64,000 nt of DNA, taken from assembly GCF_000023945.1 (NCBI RefSeq), contig NC_013158.1, positions 1,984,001 through 2,048,000 of the forward strand. The letters run 5' to 3'. The notes under the pieces were generated by a model that worked only from the letters and a program-made list of their open reading frames with translations, did no database searches and was not told the DNA's origin. Position numbers and translations under genes: made by a program. This stretch comes from Halorhabdus utahensis DSM 12940 (lineage in GTDB: Archaea > Halobacteriota > Halobacteria > Halobacteriales > Haloarculaceae). Each line of letters opens with the position of its first letter. Position 1 is the first letter of the stretch. Below, piece by piece: positions 8,271 to 17,592 of the stretch.

Positions 8271-8478
8271 TGACCAGCTCGTTATGAATCGCGGTGGCGA
8301 GATCGTGCATCGCCGTTACTTGGGCTTCAGTGGCAATCCCGAACCGATAGTAGGTCTTTGTCCGGTTCTGAGTCCACAGTTCGGCGAGGCACTCTCCAAA
8401 CACTTCGTCGTAGAGTCCGACCTCGGCACCCCGCTGGTACAGTCGCCGGTGACTGCTGATGACCTCGGAGGCCGCCAT
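8236..8478 (-). CDS. Small hypothetical protein (80 residues)
   Basis: The frame starts 'MAASEVISSHRRLYQRGAEV' and has a helical core containing 'LYDEVFGECLAELW' and 'YRFGIATEAQVTAMHDLATA'. The sequence is coherent and acidic enough to be a real haloarchaeal protein, and small proteins of this look recur in accessory regions. The last dozen residues ('NASRVQHECLC') look less natural, so the stop may have shifted. It overlaps the following zinc-ribbon gene. No function can be named. Confidence 0.5.
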   Translation of the reverse strand: MAASEVISSHRRLYQRGAEVGLYDEVFGECLAELWTQNRTKTYYRFGIATEAQVTAMHDLATAIHNELVNASRVQHECLC

Positions 8479-8574
8479 TGCACCATCGTGAATCAGGCGG
8501 AACTAAATCGTCCGTTCTATCGCGACGAACGACGACTCGATAACGGCGGGGCTTGAGAGGAAGCAGACTCCGAG

Positions 8575-9909
8575 CTACAGCGCTTCCTTGTACGCTTCAA
8601 GCGCCTCCTCGATGTCTGCCTCGGTGTGCGCCGCCGAGACGAACTGCGATTCGAACTGGTTCGGCGTCAGGAACACGCCCTGATCTTTCATCGCCGGCCA
8701 GAACAGCCGCTCCCAGCGCTCGGTCTCGGCCCGATCCACGTCCGCGCCGTTCTTCGGGCAGGCGTCGTAGCTCGGACAGGACTCGCGCTGGCGACAGCCC
8801 GACCCGCAGTGGTTCTCGCCGCTGGCCCCGTCGCGGGTGAAGATCACCTTGAACATCGAGTCCGACCCGACGACGGTGTACTCGGGGGCGCGATCCGCGA
8901 CGATGTCGGTCAGGCCCTCGCGCATTTGCGCTCCCAGCTCGTTGACCTGCTCCCAGACGTCGTTCTCGGCGGCGTACCGCAGCGTCTCCAGCCCGGCAGC
9001 CATCGTCACCGGGTGGCCCGAGAAGGTGCCCGACTGGAAGACGTCGCCGGCGGGCGTGAACGACTCTACGATCTCGCTTTTCCCACCGATCGCACCGACC
9101 GGGAACCCGCCGCCGACGATCTTCCCGAACGTGGTCACGTCGGGCTCGATGCCGAACTTGCCCTGGGCGCACTGCGGGCCGCCGACGCGGAAGCCCGTGA
9201 TCACCTCGTCGAAGATCAGGAGGGACCCGTAGTCGTCACAGAGGTCCCGGAGGGTCTCGTGATACCCCTCGACGGGATGGACGATGCCGTGATTGCCGAG
9301 GATCGGCTCGGTCAGGACGGCCGCGATCTCGTCGCCGTGGTTCTCGAAGACGCCCTCGACGTACTCGGGATCGTTGAACGGGACGGTGATCGTGTGCTCG
9401 GCGAAGCTCTCCGGGATGCCCGGACTCGACGGACTCGTGTGACAGCCCTCGCCCTCGACGAGGGTTGACTCCTGGGCGCCGTGGTAGGAGCCCTGCATGA
9501 TGACGATCTTGTCCCGTCCCGTATAGCCGCGAGCGAGGCGGACCGCCGAGACGGTCGCCTCGGTCCCCGAATTGACGAAGCGGACCATCTCGACGCTCGG
9601 GACGTGTCTGGCGACGAACTCCGCGAGTTCGACCTCGACCTCCGTCGGCGCGCCGTACATCGGGCCCTCGGCGGCGCGCTGCTGGATCGCCGACTGGACC
9701 TGTTCGGGCAGGTCGTGGCCCAGCAGGAGCGGGCCATAACCCATCACGAAGTCCAGGTAGCGGTTGCCGTCGGCGTCGATGACGTGACCGCCGTCGCCTT
9801 TCTCGACGAAGAAGGGGTACGGCTGGATCGCCCGCACGGAGGAGTTGACGCCGCCCGGGGCGACCGACAGCGCGCGATCGTACAGCTCGCGGGAGCGCTC
9901 GTGGTTCAT
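8575..9909 (-). CDS. hemL: Glutamate-1-semialdehyde 2,1-aminomutase
   Basis: A 444-residue PLP enzyme that converts glutamate-1-semialdehyde to 5-aminolevulinate, the first tetrapyrrole precursor of the C5 pathway. It shows the class III aminotransferase order: '[20 protein letters not shown]' (112-131), '[10 protein letters not shown]' with PLP-binding Asp234, and the Schiff-base lysine Lys263 in '[15 protein letters not shown]'. An extra loop near 358-380 carries five cysteines ('[17 protein letters not shown]'), suggesting a metal or Fe-S site in this lineage. The start '[20 protein letters not shown]' is the usual one for the family. Confidence 0.96.
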   Translation of the reverse strand: MNHERSRELYDRALSVAPGGVNSSVRAIQPYPFFVEKGDGGHVIDADGNRYLDFVMGYGPLLLGHDLPEQVQSAIQQRAAEGPMYGAPTEVEVELAEFVARHVPSVEMVRFVNSGTEATVSAVRLARGYTGRDKIVIMQGSYHGAQESTLVEGEGCHTSPSSPGIPESFAEHTITVPFNDPEYVEGVFENHGDEIAAVLTEPILGNHGIVHPVEGYHETLRDLCDDYGSLLIFDEVITGFRVGGPQCAQGKFGIEPDVTTFGKIVGGGFPVGAIGGKSEIVESFTPAGDVFQSGTFSGHPVTMAAGLETLRYAAENDVWEQVNELGAQMREGLTDIVADRAPEYTVVGSDSMFKVIFTRDGASGENHCGSGCRQRESCPSYDACPKNGADVDRAETERWERLFWPAMKDQGVFLTPNQFESQFVSAAHTEADIEEALEAYKEAL

Positions 9910-9981
9910 GGCCGGTCGTTGCCGCCGGGGAGAAAAGTAGGTGTGGATTCTGTGGGACGTGGCGACCCCTGGGCCGTCGGT

Positions 9982-10848
9982 TCAGATTGAACCGTCTGTC
10001 TCGTCACTCACCGGCCGGCTGTCGTACTCCCAGATCAACTCGAAGTACCGGCCCAGCCCGGCGACAAAGGAGCCGTTCTCGGTGACGGCGGCCTGTCGCA
10101 TCGACAGCGGGATGTCCTTTTCCTCGACCAGCATGATCGCCTCGCCGGTCTCGTAGTCCATACTGGGATCGACGATCGTGCCGCGCCAGGGCAGGGACTT
10201 CTCGCTGAATCGCAGTTCGATGTCCGGATAGTCCGCCTGGAGCGTCTCGATCACGTCGGCCTGGACGCCACGATTCTCCGCCGAGAGGTGGTCAGGATCG
10301 AGCAACAGAACCCGGATCGGGACATTGTTGTCGTAGGCAGTTTCGAACGCGGGACGAACTCCATCGAAGTACGCGAAACTCTTCGTGATGACGGCGATCT
10401 CCTCGTCGGCCGACCCGTAGAGTCGGCGGGTTTCGGTCTCGCTTGGCTCGCCGACGTCGACGACGTGAAACAGGTCCTCGGTGGGCGTGACGTCCTCGCT
10501 GGCGCGTTCGTAGACGGGGCCGAATTCCGCAACGAAGCGCTCGCGGAAGGAATCGATCTCTTCACGGGCCGACTCGAAGGACTGCCGGCGGTTCTCGACT
10601 GCGCGGTCGAGGATCGTCTCCGGATGTTTGGGCTCGTACTCCTTCGGTCGGCCCGGTATCTCCTTGACGTAGCCTTCGTTCGACAGCGTCTCGAGCACGT
10701 CGTAGATCCGGGCGCGCGGGATCCCCGTCGCCTCGGCCAGGTTCGGTGCGGTCGTCCGCCCGAGCGTGAGCAACTGCGTCAGCGCCGTCGACTCGTACTC
10801 CCGCAGATCCAGGGTCTCCTGGATCTCCCCCTCGGTATCATCTGTCAT
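9982..10848 (-). CDS. TrmB-family transcriptional regulator
   Basis: A 288-residue regulator. The N-terminal winged helix (about 15-75) contains 'LTLGRTTAPNLAEATGIPRA' and 'RIYDVLETLSNEGYVKEIPG', the typical TrmB DNA-binding pattern. A short coiled segment (about 80-110) follows, then a C-terminal domain with 'DEEIAVITKSFAYFDGVRPAF' in essence (near 148-170) and 'VPIRVLLLDPDHL', which resembles the phospholipase-D-like ligand domain of TrmB relatives. Members often respond to sugars, but the effector is unknown here. It stands alone between hemL and nreA on the same strand. Confidence 0.85.
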   Translation of the reverse strand: MTDDTEGEIQETLDLREYESTALTQLLTLGRTTAPNLAEATGIPRARIYDVLETLSNEGYVKEIPGRPKEYEPKHPETILDRAVENRRQSFESAREEIDSFRERFVAEFGPVYERASEDVTPTEDLFHVVDVGEPSETETRRLYGSADEEIAVITKSFAYFDGVRPAFETAYDNNVPIRVLLLDPDHLSAENRGVQADVIETLQADYPDIELRFSEKSLPWRGTIVDPSMDYETGEAIMLVEEKDIPLSMRQAAVTENGSFVAGLGRYFELIWEYDSRPVSDETDGSI

Positions 10849-10925
10849 TGCCCGTTCTTCGAGACGCCTGGCAAATAAGGGTAGGCCATCTCGCCGGGCG
10901 CACAGCCGATTGCCGGTGATCCGTC

Positions 10926-12206
10926 TCAGAAGTCCGACAGCGTCGCCTGGAGGCCGGCGACCATCTCGGACTTCCGACGGAGCGCAGTCAGCGACACCGG
11001 CAGTTGCTCGGTCACGCTGGTCACTGCATCGCGGAAACTCCCGGCCTCGCCGTATCGGCCCGAAAGCGCGTCGGGCAGACCCTCCGGATCCTCGAAGGCG
11101 TTGCGGACTCCTTCCCGGACCTGCCAGACGCCGACCGGGGCCCAGTAGTCATCGGTCACCTCCCGGAGCACGAGACACTTGGCCTGTCGATCGATGTCGA
11201 CGAGGTGTTCGAGGACGCCGAGTCGGGATGCGTAATAGGCCCCGGCGGTCTCCTCGACGTAGCTCGTCCGCCCTTCGTAGCCCTCGTGGGCGCTGGCGAG
11301 GTAGTGGGTCTCCCCGAGGGGATTCCAGACGCTCTCGGGGGCTTTCATCTCGACGAGCTCGAACTCCCAGTCGCCGGGCGTGAGGATGATCCAGTAGCGG
11401 TTGCCCATGTACTCGTTGTACCAGACCTGGGTCTCGTCGATGGTGTTCGCGTTGCGGATTTGGCCATGCAGATACTGCCCGACCGTGTCGTCGACGGCGG
11501 TGATCGACCACCGTGTCGGGACGAGTCGCCGGTTGGCTCCTTGCCCCAGCGCGCCCGCCGAGAGGATGGTGTTGACGTCGTAGACGTCGAAGCCCTTCCG
11601 GTAGAGATAGGTCATCGCGCCCTCGGCGCGCCAGTCGTCGTCTTCGAGGGTCTTCTCGACGGGACGGGGGACGTGGGGATTCTCGGCGAGTGTGGCTTCG
11701 GTCGCCCGTGCCCGCGGGCCCGTGGGCGTGGAGATGTCGTCAGTGGTCAGGTCGAAATCGGGCGTCCCGTCCAGCCCGATCTCGACGTCGACGGGCCGGT
11801 CGGCGATGGCGACTTCACGCTGGGTGCCGACGAACCCATCCCAGACGTCATTCACGTCCACCTTCGCCGAGCGCTGGGAGTTGAGCAGGCCCGTCCGACG
11901 CTGGAGGACGTCCTCGATCCCCAGGCCGTTGGCGTACCACTGGCCGCTGGTCGCAAAGTCCGTGGGGTCGCCCTCGTCGGCGACCGGCGAGAGCACGCCG
12001 GAGGAGACGTTCGGGTAGCCCGACCGCCCGACGAAGATCTCGGGCGCGGTCGAGCCAAAGAGCGCGTCACCCTGCAGGGTTTCTTCGAGCTGGCGCTCGA
12101 CGTCTTCGAGGTGATCGGTGATCGCGTAGGACTTCTCCTCGGCGAGGCGTCGCTTCTCGGCGGCCTCGTCGCGCTCGAATCCCTCGATGTAGTCCTCAAG
12201 CCGCAT
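10926..12206 (-). CDS. nreA: DNA repair protein NreA with PCNA-interacting tail
   Basis: A 426-residue protein of the archaeal Nre family (DUF650 followed by DUF651). Recognised by 'LFGSTAPEIFVGRSGYPNVS' in the N-terminal half and 'NRRLVPTRWSITAVDDTVG' in the middle. The C-terminus 'GLQATLSDF' fits the PIP box Q-x-x-hydrophobic-x-x-F that binds the PCNA sliding clamp. NreA acts with PCNA in repair of DNA damage, for example after mitomycin C. The start 'MRLEDYIEGF' at 12206 has a TATA-like 'ttcttaggg' about 30 bases upstream. The start lacks the N-terminal zinc-finger cysteines seen in some Nre proteins. Confidence 0.9.
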   Translation of the reverse strand: MRLEDYIEGFERDEAAEKRRLAEEKSYAITDHLEDVERQLEETLQGDALFGSTAPEIFVGRSGYPNVSSGVLSPVADEGDPTDFATSGQWYANGLGIEDVLQRRTGLLNSQRSAKVDVNDVWDGFVGTQREVAIADRPVDVEIGLDGTPDFDLTTDDISTPTGPRARATEATLAENPHVPRPVEKTLEDDDWRAEGAMTYLYRKGFDVYDVNTILSAGALGQGANRRLVPTRWSITAVDDTVGQYLHGQIRNANTIDETQVWYNEYMGNRYWIILTPGDWEFELVEMKAPESVWNPLGETHYLASAHEGYEGRTSYVEETAGAYYASRLGVLEHLVDIDRQAKCLVLREVTDDYWAPVGVWQVREGVRNAFEDPEGLPDALSGRYGEAGSFRDAVTSVTEQLPVSLTALRRKSEMVAGLQATLSDF

Positions 12207-12239
12207 CCCTTCGGAGTACGACGACGAGCCCTAAGAATC

Positions 12240-12659
12240 TACGGACCGCGCTCGAACGGAGGGCTCCCCTTTTGGGGGGACACTCTCGCACTGCCCGCTG
12301 TCAGCTTCGGGACTCGGGAGTCACGGCTTTCTGTCGGGACGTTCGACTGGCCGTGTCAGGACGCGCTGCTCTCGGATCTAATCAATGTTCCCGGTGAACC
12401 GATGAGGGGCGTTCGAATCCGTCGTGTATCCCACGGTCGAAACCGGATGGCGTTTGGAGGGCCGTATCCGTTCGGGGACGGGGCGGCGGACCGCCACAGT
12501 CAACGGGAATACACGGAGGACCGGCGATGTCAGAGGCACCGAGTCCTTGGTGGGCCGGTAGTCACCGGGAACCTCGCATCCCTACGTAGAGACCACTCTT
12601 ACTTATATACAGAACCAGACCTTCCGGTCCGGCAGGTCGGGAAAAGACTTAAATATGGA
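12240..12659 (-). other. 420-base gap with minus-strand promoter signals; possible non-coding RNA
   Basis: No credible protein frame lies between nreA and the M50 protease gene. On the minus strand there are two good TATA-like boxes, 'tatataag' (complement of 12602-12609) and 'atatttaag' (near 12646-12654). They stand 370-440 bases before nreA, which has its own box near 12236. A transcript from them would therefore be a long leader or an independent RNA. I could not match it to SRP RNA or RNase P RNA, as the diagnostic loops are missing. Confidence 0.35.
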
Positions 12660-14420
12660 TCAGGTTAGCAACTGTGGGCCGAACAGCATCAGCATGAGGC
12701 TTCCGAACATCACCAGCCCGACCGAGACAGTCACGGTCCGAACTGCCCAGCGTTTGTTCACGGGCGTCCGGGCGACGATCGACTCCGTCCCTGTCCGGAG
12801 TAAATGACCCCCGTCCAGAGGGAACAGCGGGATCAGATTGAAGACGGCGAGATTGAGATTGACCCATGCGGTCCAGAACAGCAGGTTCGCGACGACGAAC
12901 ACCCCGCCACCGAGACCGGCGAGCGGCCCCGTGACCGTATAGAAGTCGGTGATCGGGCCGAGAAAGCCCGCGAAGTTGAACGTGAGTCCGGGGGCTGCCA
13001 CGCTCGCCAGGGGGAGTGTGATCAGCAGGATGATCTGCTGACCCAGCGGGATGTCCAGATCACCGTTGCCGCCGAGGATACCGAGATATGTTTCGGCGGG
13101 ATAGGACTGGATACCGAAGTCGTTGACGACGATCCCGCTGATCCCGGGCTGGATGCCGACGACTCCGAGAAACCCCGTCCCGTCGCGCGGGTTCTCCTCG
13201 AGCGTGACACTGTACGTCCGGCGCTCGCCGTCGACGTACGCTTCGATGTCGACCGTCTCGCCAGGGTCGGTCCCCTCGAGTGCGTCGAGCAGCTGTGACT
13301 GTCCGATGATCCGCGTTCCGTCGAAGCGCGTTATGACGACTGACTCGCCGGCCGGCCCGCCGTCGTCGGCGAACGGCCCGCCCTCGGCGACGCGGCTGAC
13401 GTACGCGCCGATCGGCCCGGTCGTCTGATTTCCGTCGGCCGTTTCGAGTGTGGCGACCGTCCGGTTCTCGACGGCATCGACCAGCCCGCTGACCGTGTGG
13501 ACGGCCGTTCCGTTGACACTCGTGATCGTGTCACCGCGATCGATCCCGAGCGGCCCGTCGAGGACGGCCACGGTGACGAACACCGATCGCTGGATGCGTT
13601 TCGTTTCGTCCTCGTGGAGAGACACCGCGACGGTCCGCCCGTCGGCGTCCCCGAGTGCGTCACGTAGCGTCGACTGGTTGGTCACCTCGGTCCCGTTGAT
13701 CCCCGTGATGACGTCACCTTCCCCGAGGGACGCGTCGGCGGCCGGTGATCCAGGGAGTGCACCGCCGACAGCGACGCCGCCGACGGCCTGGATCGACCCC
13801 GCGACCGGGCCAAAGAGCAGGAGGAAGGCGAGTGCCGTGATCACGAAGTTGTTGGTGACTCCCGCCGCGAACATTCGCGTTTGCGCGCCGCGATCGGCTT
13901 TCGCCCGGCTTTCCTCGTCGGGTTCGACGAACGCCCCCAGCGGGATGATCGTAAAGAGGGCAACGCCCATCGAGTCGATGTCGATGTCCTCGACCCGGCA
14001 GAGCAGGCCGTGGCCCCCCTCGTGGACGATCATCCCGACGAGCAGTCCGAAGATGATCTCCGGCGCGGCCGCAAGCGGGAGGAAGTCGTTGAGGCCGGGG
14101 ATGACCAGGGCGTTTTTCGGCTCCTGGATCGGATTCGCTTCCGGTTGCTGGAGACTCGAGATCCCCGAGAACAGGACTGTCAGGAACATCCCGGCGAGGA
14201 TGAATAGCCCGAACCCGACGCCGATGTTCCCGAAGGCCCGCCAGAATCGCTTCGGCCGGGCGAGCCAATCGAGTGCGGCCCGTCCACGCTTGGTATGGAG
14301 CGTCGTGATGGGCCCGGAGACTTTCAGGAACGCGGGCAGATACCCCCGGCGATCGAGCGCCGTCGCCCCCAGAGAGTACGCGAGAACGCCCGCGAGAACC
14401 AACGTGAGCGTATCGACCAT
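12660..14420 (-). CDS. Site-2 protease family (M50) metalloprotease with PDZ domains
   Basis: A polytopic membrane zinc protease of 586 residues (603 if the ATG at 14471 is used). The zinc motif HEGGH is at 133-137 and the second motif 'NLIPLFPLDGGH' lies near the C-terminus, between transmembrane helices. Between them, soluble PDZ-like repeats carry 'LPGSPAADASLGEGDVITGI' and two further 'GITxVNGT'-like loops, so the order is TM, HExxH, PDZ, TM, DG. Such enzymes cleave substrates within membranes. The start 'MVDTLTLVLAGVLAYSLG' is chosen because it opens directly into the first helix. It follows lysS on the same strand by about 115 bases. Confidence 0.9.
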   Translation of the reverse strand: MVDTLTLVLAGVLAYSLGATALDRRGYLPAFLKVSGPITTLHTKRGRAALDWLARPKRFWRAFGNIGVGFGLFILAGMFLTVLFSGISSLQQPEANPIQEPKNALVIPGLNDFLPLAAAPEIIFGLLVGMIVHEGGHGLLCRVEDIDIDSMGVALFTIIPLGAFVEPDEESRAKADRGAQTRMFAAGVTNNFVITALAFLLLFGPVAGSIQAVGGVAVGGALPGSPAADASLGEGDVITGINGTEVTNQSTLRDALGDADGRTVAVSLHEDETKRIQRSVFVTVAVLDGPLGIDRGDTITSVNGTAVHTVSGLVDAVENRTVATLETADGNQTTGPIGAYVSRVAEGGPFADDGGPAGESVVITRFDGTRIIGQSQLLDALEGTDPGETVDIEAYVDGERRTYSVTLEENPRDGTGFLGVVGIQPGISGIVVNDFGIQSYPAETYLGILGGNGDLDIPLGQQIILLITLPLASVAAPGLTFNFAGFLGPITDFYTVTGPLAGLGGGVFVVANLLFWTAWVNLNLAVFNLIPLFPLDGGHLLRTGTESIVARTPVNKRWAVRTVTVSVGLVMFGSLMLMLFGPQLLT

Positions 14421-14535
14421 TGTCAGTAGGAATGACCGCTCCTGCAAAGAGGATTGCGTTACCGTACCCATCTCCGCAGCGATTCCGGGCGTGGTGAGCG
14501 CGAGACGTGGCCGAGCGTGTCGGTTCGATCGGCGG

Positions 14536-16176
14536 TTACCGCTCGCGCCGTAACCGTCCGACGACGAACTCCTGGTCGAGTTTCGCGAGGAACGGCCCGA
14601 GCTTCGGTCCTTCCGTCAGGTCGAACAACAGTCGATAGCCGGCGGCGAAAAAGTCGCTCACGTCGAGGTCGTACGCCTCGGCGAGTTCGTAGATCTCCGC
14701 CTGGATCGCCTCGCCGTCGGCTCCCGTCGCAACGAAGTCGGCGAGGTCGTCGAGGGCGGCCGCCGTCTCGGCGTCGAAGTCCACGTCGGGCATCTCCTCG
14801 CGCTTGAGGTCGTAGTTGAACGCGTTGTCCGTCCGCCGCGCCCAGGCGCGGGCACGATCAACTCGCTCGAGCGCTTCCTCGACCGCCCACTCAGGGGCGT
14901 CTTCGGGGATGTGGCCCTCGCGGCGGGCGATCTCCTCCCGGAGGGCGGGGTCGTCGGTCATTCCGAGCACCGCGGCGAAGGTGTAGGGGATGCGAATCCG
15001 CTCCTCGCGCGGTTCGTCGACCGCGATGGGATAGACGCGCTCGGCGCGTTCGCGATCTTCTTCGTCGGCGTCCTGTCTGCCGAAATAGACCGCTTCGAGC
15101 CGATCGAACTCGTCGACGAGCTGGTCGAGGTGGGCGATTGAGAAGTCCCGCTGCTTGCGGGGATCCTTACAGAAGAAGTACCGGAGGACGGCCGGCTCGA
15201 CGAGTTCGAGCACCTCGGCGGCGGTAACGACGTTCCCCGCGGACGAGGAGAGTGCCTCGCCGTCGAGGGTAAACCATTCGTAGACCATCGGCACCGGGGG
15301 CTCGACCTCGAAGACGTTCCGGGCGACGTCGACGCCGGAGGGCCAGGATCCCTCGGCGTGATCCTTCCCGAATGGCTCGAAGTCCACACCGAGGACGTCC
15401 CACTGGGCCGGCCATTCGAAGCGCCAGGGGAGTTTGCCCTCCCGGAGACTCACCTCGCCCTCGTGACCACAGCCCTCGATGGTCTCCTCGCCGACCGTCA
15501 CGTCCCGACACTCGTAGGCGACCGTCCCGTCGGCCGGCTCGACGTCGGTGATCCCGTCGGTCAGGATGCCACAGGACGCACATTCGACCTGAAACGGGAC
15601 GTACTCGTCGTCGACGCTCGCCTGATAGTCTTTGAGAACTTCGCGCGCGCGATCCTGGTTTCGAAGGACGTGTCGCGTTAGCTTCTCGAACTCGCCGTCT
15701 GCGTATAGCTCGGTGTTCGAGACGACGTCGATCGGGACGTCGAGCAGTTCCGCGCTCCGTGCGAGAAGCGTCGTGAAGTGTGCCCCATAGGAGTCACAGC
15801 ACCCGAAGGGGTCCGGGATCGACGTGTAGGGCTTGCCCAGGTTCCGCCCGAGTGCGCCCGCGTCGACCTCGCCAAGCCCGACGATGTTCCACTCCAGGTC
15901 GGCCAACTGTCTGGGAATCTTCCGGAGGCGATCCCTGTCGTCGCTGGTGAACACCTGCCGGACTTCGTGGTCGCGCTCCCGCAACACCTCGGCGACGACG
16001 TACCCGCGGACGATCTCGTTCAAGTGACCGATGTGTGGCACGCCCGACGGCGAGACGCCACCCTTGATGACGATCGGTTCCTCGGGGTCGCGCGCCTCGA
16101 TCGCGTCGGCGACCGCATCGGCCCAGAAAGTCGCCGTCCCGTCCTCGATTGTCGCATAAGGATTGTCTTCGGTCAT
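14536..16176 (-). CDS. lysS: Lysyl-tRNA synthetase, class I
   Basis: A 546-residue class I LysRS, the archaeal type unrelated to bacterial class II enzymes. The HIGH motif is exact at 48-51 ('PSGVPHIGHLNE') and the KMSKS equivalent is 'LSSSAGNV' (309-316). A zinc-binding insertion with 'CASCGILTD' and 'YECRD...GCGHEG' lies at about 199-239. The C-terminal helix bundle recognises the tRNA-Lys anticodon. The start 'MTEDNPYATIEDGTATFWAD' is the usual one. It charges tRNA-Lys, a gene for which is at 4282-4354 in this window. Confidence 0.96.
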   Translation of the reverse strand: MTEDNPYATIEDGTATFWADAVADAIEARDPEEPIVIKGGVSPSGVPHIGHLNEIVRGYVVAEVLRERDHEVRQVFTSDDRDRLRKIPRQLADLEWNIVGLGEVDAGALGRNLGKPYTSIPDPFGCCDSYGAHFTTLLARSAELLDVPIDVVSNTELYADGEFEKLTRHVLRNQDRAREVLKDYQASVDDEYVPFQVECASCGILTDGITDVEPADGTVAYECRDVTVGEETIEGCGHEGEVSLREGKLPWRFEWPAQWDVLGVDFEPFGKDHAEGSWPSGVDVARNVFEVEPPVPMVYEWFTLDGEALSSSAGNVVTAAEVLELVEPAVLRYFFCKDPRKQRDFSIAHLDQLVDEFDRLEAVYFGRQDADEEDRERAERVYPIAVDEPREERIRIPYTFAAVLGMTDDPALREEIARREGHIPEDAPEWAVEEALERVDRARAWARRTDNAFNYDLKREEMPDVDFDAETAAALDDLADFVATGADGEAIQAEIYELAEAYDLDVSDFFAAGYRLLFDLTEGPKLGPFLAKLDQEFVVGRLRRER

Positions 16177-16230
16177 TCTCTGTCGGCCTCCCCATCCGCT
16201 ACGTATACAGTGTCTATCATCGTATACGCC

Positions 16231-16923
16231 TCACTCCACGTCGTTCGGAACGATCTCGGTCCCGTCGTGGGCGTCGTCTTCGACCGCATCGAGCACGCGT
16301 TGGGGGTCGCTGCCGTCGAGGACGATCGCCCTGATGCCCGAGCGCTCGATGAGTTTCGCCGCAAGGAGATCGACTGGCGCGTTGGACCCGGCGTTCATCT
16401 CGATGTCGGCGATCACGTCGACGAGTTCGCCGACGGTCAGCGTCTCGAACCTCGTGGCGTCGGGGTCGACGGCTGGATCGGCGTCGAAGACGCCCGGGAC
16501 ACTCGTCGCGTACACCAGTAGGTCGGCGTTCACGTACTCGGCGAAGGCGGCGCTGACGGCGTCCGTCGTCTGCCCGGCGACGGTGCCACCCAGGACCGGA
16601 ATGTCGCCGCGACGGAGTGCTTCCCGGCCTTCCTCGTAGGTCGCTGCCGGTTCGGGCGCGGCCCGTTCGCCGAGTGCTGCGATCAACAGCCGTGCGTTCA
16701 ATCGCGTCACGGCGATCCCGATGTGATCGAGTTCCATCTCGTTGGCATCGAGTGCCCGTGCTGTCTCGATGTATTCCCGTGCGACGCTGCCCCCGCCGGT
16801 GACGACGCCGATATCGTGGCCGGCGGCGTCGAGTTCCCCGAGCACCCCGGCGTAGCCCGCCACGCGATCCGCGTCCAGGTCCGGCGCGAGCACGCTTCCG
16901 CCGATCGAGACGACGATTTTCAT
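16231..16923 (-). CDS. pyrH: UMP kinase (uridylate kinase), archaeal type
   Basis: A 230-residue amino-acid-kinase-fold enzyme that phosphorylates UMP to UDP. It shows 'MKIVVSIGGSVLAPDLD' at the N-terminus, the glycine loop 'VVTGGGSVAREYI', 'IPVLGGTVAGQTTDAVSAAF' and 'NADLLVYATSVPGVFDADP'. Length fits the archaeal form, slightly shorter than bacterial PyrH. The ATG at 16923 is chosen because the kinase fold begins at the first residue; eight codons upstream another ATG is possible. A TATA-like 'cttaagag' lies about 30 bases upstream. It diverges from the DUF7123-type gene. Confidence 0.93.
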   Translation of the reverse strand: MKIVVSIGGSVLAPDLDADRVAGYAGVLGELDAAGHDIGVVTGGGSVAREYIETARALDANEMELDHIGIAVTRLNARLLIAALGERAAPEPAATYEEGREALRRGDIPVLGGTVAGQTTDAVSAAFAEYVNADLLVYATSVPGVFDADPAVDPDATRFETLTVGELVDVIADIEMNAGSNAPVDLLAAKLIERSGIRAIVLDGSDPQRVLDAVEDDAHDGTEIVPNDVE

Positions 16924-17040
16924 TGCATCGCCGTAACTCCGATTCACTCTTAAGCGTTATCAAGCACGTCCCACCAGTCACGTCGCGCGAGATGTCCTGG
17001 GGCCGGTTGCCGGTCGAAACTACTCTGGTTTCGACGTCAG

Positions 17041-17207
17041 CGCGGCCGAACACACACGGTATATATCTCTAGATAACTATTGAAAGAAACTTCTATAAAA
17101 CTCTATAAAACGTCTCATGGGTTCTAAAAAGATTATAAAACGTCTCCTCCGACCCTCAAAACGGCTGAAACGGCTCAAAGTTACCCGAATGTTCGCCCCT
17201 TTATATG
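17041..17207. promoter_or_regulatory. AT-rich divergent control region with repeated TATAAAACGTCTC
   Basis: The 13-mer 'tataaaacgtctc' occurs at 17104-17116 and 17134-17146, exactly 30 bases apart. 'ctataaaac' occurs once more at 17093-17101, and a pair of 'aaacggct' units follows at about 17158-17176. 'tatatat' stands near 17060. The box 'tttatatg' at 17200-17207 is well placed to drive the gene at 17244. The repeats lie between divergent pyrH and that gene, and could be binding sites for a regulator. Confidence 0.55.
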
Positions 17208-17243
17208 TAGCTGTAGTCGATACACAAGATCGAAGTGATTCAC

Positions 17244-17501
17244 ATGAGCGCCAAAGCAACGCCCTCCCCGGAACGCGAGGAGTCGACTGCCAGTAAGGAA
17301 CAGCGGCTACGCGCGTTCTTGAAGCGCAAAGCCAGCGACGGCGAGATGTATTTCAAGAGCAAGTTCATCGCCGACGAGGTCAATCTCTCGCCCAAGGAGA
17401 TCGGTGCACTCATGGTCAAACTGAGCGAGTCGGCCCCGGACCTCGACGTCGAGAAGTGGTCGTATACGAGCGCGACCACCTGGCGCGTCGAAGCAGCCTG
17501 A
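17244..17501 (+). CDS. Small winged-helix-like protein (DUF7123 type)
   Basis: An 85-residue conserved haloarchaeal protein. It contains 'EQRLRAFLKRKASDGEMYFK', 'SKFIADEVNLSPKEIGALMV' and ends 'KWSYTSATTWRVEAA', a pattern I associate with the haloarchaeal DUF7123 family. Helix content and spacing fit a small winged helix, so DNA binding is likely. The ATG at 17244 ('MSAKATPS') is preferred over one three codons upstream. It has a TATA box at 17200-17207 and an unusual AT-rich repeat region before it, which suggests strong or controlled expression. Confidence 0.8.
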   Translation: MSAKATPSPEREESTASKEQRLRAFLKRKASDGEMYFKSKFIADEVNLSPKEIGALMVKLSESAPDLDVEKWSYTSATTWRVEAA

Positions 17502-17592
17502 CTCACCGCTGTCGGTCCCTGACGCCCGCCCGTTGGTCCCCAATCGCCAGGGCGTCGGTATTTTACGTCACCAACTCTTCAGAGCGACGTAG

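Noticed and set aside
12240-12659. SRP RNA or RNase P RNA in the gap before nreA
   Set aside because: The conserved SRP helix 8 loops and the RNase P core motifs could not be found on either strand.
11004-12668. A 554-codon plus-strand frame opposite nreA
   Set aside because: The nreA frame has family motifs and a PIP box. The opposite frame is a shadow without motifs.
17077-17259. A 60-codon minus-strand gene in the AT-rich control region
   Set aside because: It is rich in Arg, Phe and Ser, overlaps TATA boxes and repeats, and runs into the start of the DUF7123-type gene.
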